This document shows, one piece after another, positions 63,199 to 64,000 of a stretch of DNA of 64,000 bases (position 1 is its first letter; each line of letters opens with the position of its first letter). A program made the translations under genes and the position numbers. The stretch spans positions 62,001-126,000 of the forward strand of contig CADBXL010000001.1 of assembly GCA_902798615.1 (NCBI GenBank). The letters are read 5' to 3'. The DNA comes from an uncultured Bacteroidales bacterium (GTDB taxonomy: Bacteria > Bacteroidota > Bacteroidia > Bacteroidales > Bacteroidaceae). The notes below the pieces were generated by a model. That model made no database searches, was not told where the DNA came from, and was given only the letters and a program-made list of their open reading frames with translations.

Positions 63199-64000
63199 CT
63201 ACTTCAACTGATCAAAGAGTGTGAGAATTCGTTCCAAATCCTCTTCACTATTAAAAGGAATGGATATCTTGCCCTTTCCCTTCGGATTACATGTAAACTG
63301 CACCTTAGTATTAAGGAATTCAGAAAGTCTATCCTTCAGTACTGTAAATTCCTCAGGAAGCGCATTCTGCTTTGCTACAATCTTCTTTGAACCCAACGAC
63401 ACATCTTCCCCTTGCTTCAGAAGACTAACCATTTCCTCTACTTTACGAACGGAATAGTTATTCTTCATTATCTCCTTATAGAGCTTAATCTGAAGAGAAG
63501 GTGAATCTATTGAAAGAAGAGCACGTGCATGCCCCATGTCTATTTCCTTCTTCTGAAGAGATAGCTGTATCTGTGCAGGAAGACGAAGCAGACGCAGATA
63601 ATTGGCTATTGCCGCACGCGATTTACCCACACGCTCACTTACCTTTTCCTGTGTCATACCATCATTCTCAAGGAGGTGCTGATATGCAAGTGCAATTTCT
63701 ATAGCATTGAGATCCTCACGCTGGATATTCTCCACGAGAGCCATCTCCATAATGCTCTCGTCGCTAATAGTGCGTATATATGCAGGAATAGCAGTAAGAC
63801 CAGCTATCTGAGACGCGCGCCAACGGCGCTCACCAGCAATAATCTGAAAGCGGTTTTCGTCAATCTGACGAAGGGTGATAGGCTGTATAATACCTATCTC
63901 ACGGATACTGGTTGCGAGTTCCTGAAGAGCCTCAGGATCGAACTCACGACGAGGCTGATTTGGATTTGCCTCTATCTGAGATATTGGAATCTCGTTTATT
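63199..64000 (-). CDS. parB: Chromosome partitioning protein ParB (5' end outside the window)
   Basis: The frame continues past the right edge of the window. The visible part has the ParB N-terminal box (PNQPRREFDPEALQELATSI, GIIQPITLRQ, the CTPase motif GERRWRA and ENIQREDLNAIE), a helix-turn-helix (TQEKVSERVGKSRAAIANYLRLL) and a C-terminal dimerisation part. It binds parS sites near the origin with ParA. Only about 266 codons are visible. Confidence 0.92.
   Translation of the reverse strand, partial: INEIPISQIEANPNQPRREFDPEALQELATSIREIGIIQPITLRQIDENRFQIIAGERRWRASQIAGLTAIPAYIRTISDESIMEMALVENIQREDLNAIEIALAYQHLLENDGMTQEKVSERVGKSRAAIANYLRLLRLPAQIQLSLQKKEIDMGHARALLSIDSPSLQIKLYKEIMKNNYSVRKVEEMVSLLKQGEDVSLGSKKIVAKQNALPEEFTVLKDRLSEFLNTKVQFTCNPKGKGKISIPFNSEEDLERILTLFDQLK

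Overview
The window is a chromosomal segment of a Bacteroidota bacterium, most likely Prevotellaceae (Prevotella/Segatella-like). Evidence: many promoters of the Bacteroidota TAnnTTTG type, a tmRNA tag ending GENNYALAA, a bacterial serine-palmitoyltransferase-like gene, few Shine-Dalgarno sites, AT-rich spacers, and Bacteroidales-style gene content (DUF5683, MltD-like, Rel, ParB in a row). The species is inference.

Left part (0.5-13 kb): a GNAT acetyltransferase; a coupled pair of a zinc-ribbon protein and a DUF5131 (Gp37/Gp68-like) cysteine-motif protein; then a deoxy-sugar locus (fucose-type permease, AraC regulator, aldo/keto reductase, amidohydrolase, zinc alcohol dehydrogenase) that looks like a non-phosphorylative L-fucose route lacking its dehydratase and aldolase here. 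These are followed by a uracil-DNA-glycosylase-like protein, RmuC, a PurF-like protein whose glutaminase site appears destroyed, and tmRNA.

Middle left (13.6-23.2 kb): a plus-strand exopolysaccharide control operon (Wza-like lipoprotein, Wzc-like tyrosine kinase, CpsB/YwqE-like phosphatase, then a YqiA-like esterase and an HD protein), a serine palmitoyltransferase homologue divergent from a lipid kinase, TrpS, and tRNA-Thr(CGT) and tRNA-Gly(CCC).

Main block (23.3-56.5 kb): a very large minus-strand surface-polysaccharide locus with about sixteen glycosyltransferases, an alpha-1,2-fucosyltransferase, UDP-galactopyranose mutase, acyltransferases, a sulfatase-fold phosphotransferase, a pyruvyltransferase, a radical SAM protein, a Wzy-like polymerase, Wzm/Wzt ABC exporter and a DegT aminotransferase. 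It ends at a duplicated piece of the tRNA-Gly gene and is split by a small unit (34422-36051) with a single VirE-like helicase gene between 19-bp perfect terminal inverted repeats. No Wzx flippase and no initiating phosphoglycosyltransferase are in view.

Right end (56.6-64 kb): a BASS-family transporter, pectinesterase, Rel, LysM lytic transglycosylase, DUF5683 protein and ParB (cut by the window edge), all on the minus strand.

Two kinds of non-coding periodic structure stand out. Four intergenic arrays have an exact 11-bp period, usually five units per arm with two opposed arms. Many spacers consist of exact 7-bp repeats. In addition, a GC-rich palindromic element of about 130 bp occurs twice. 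These, and the VirE unit, are the least explained structures in the window.
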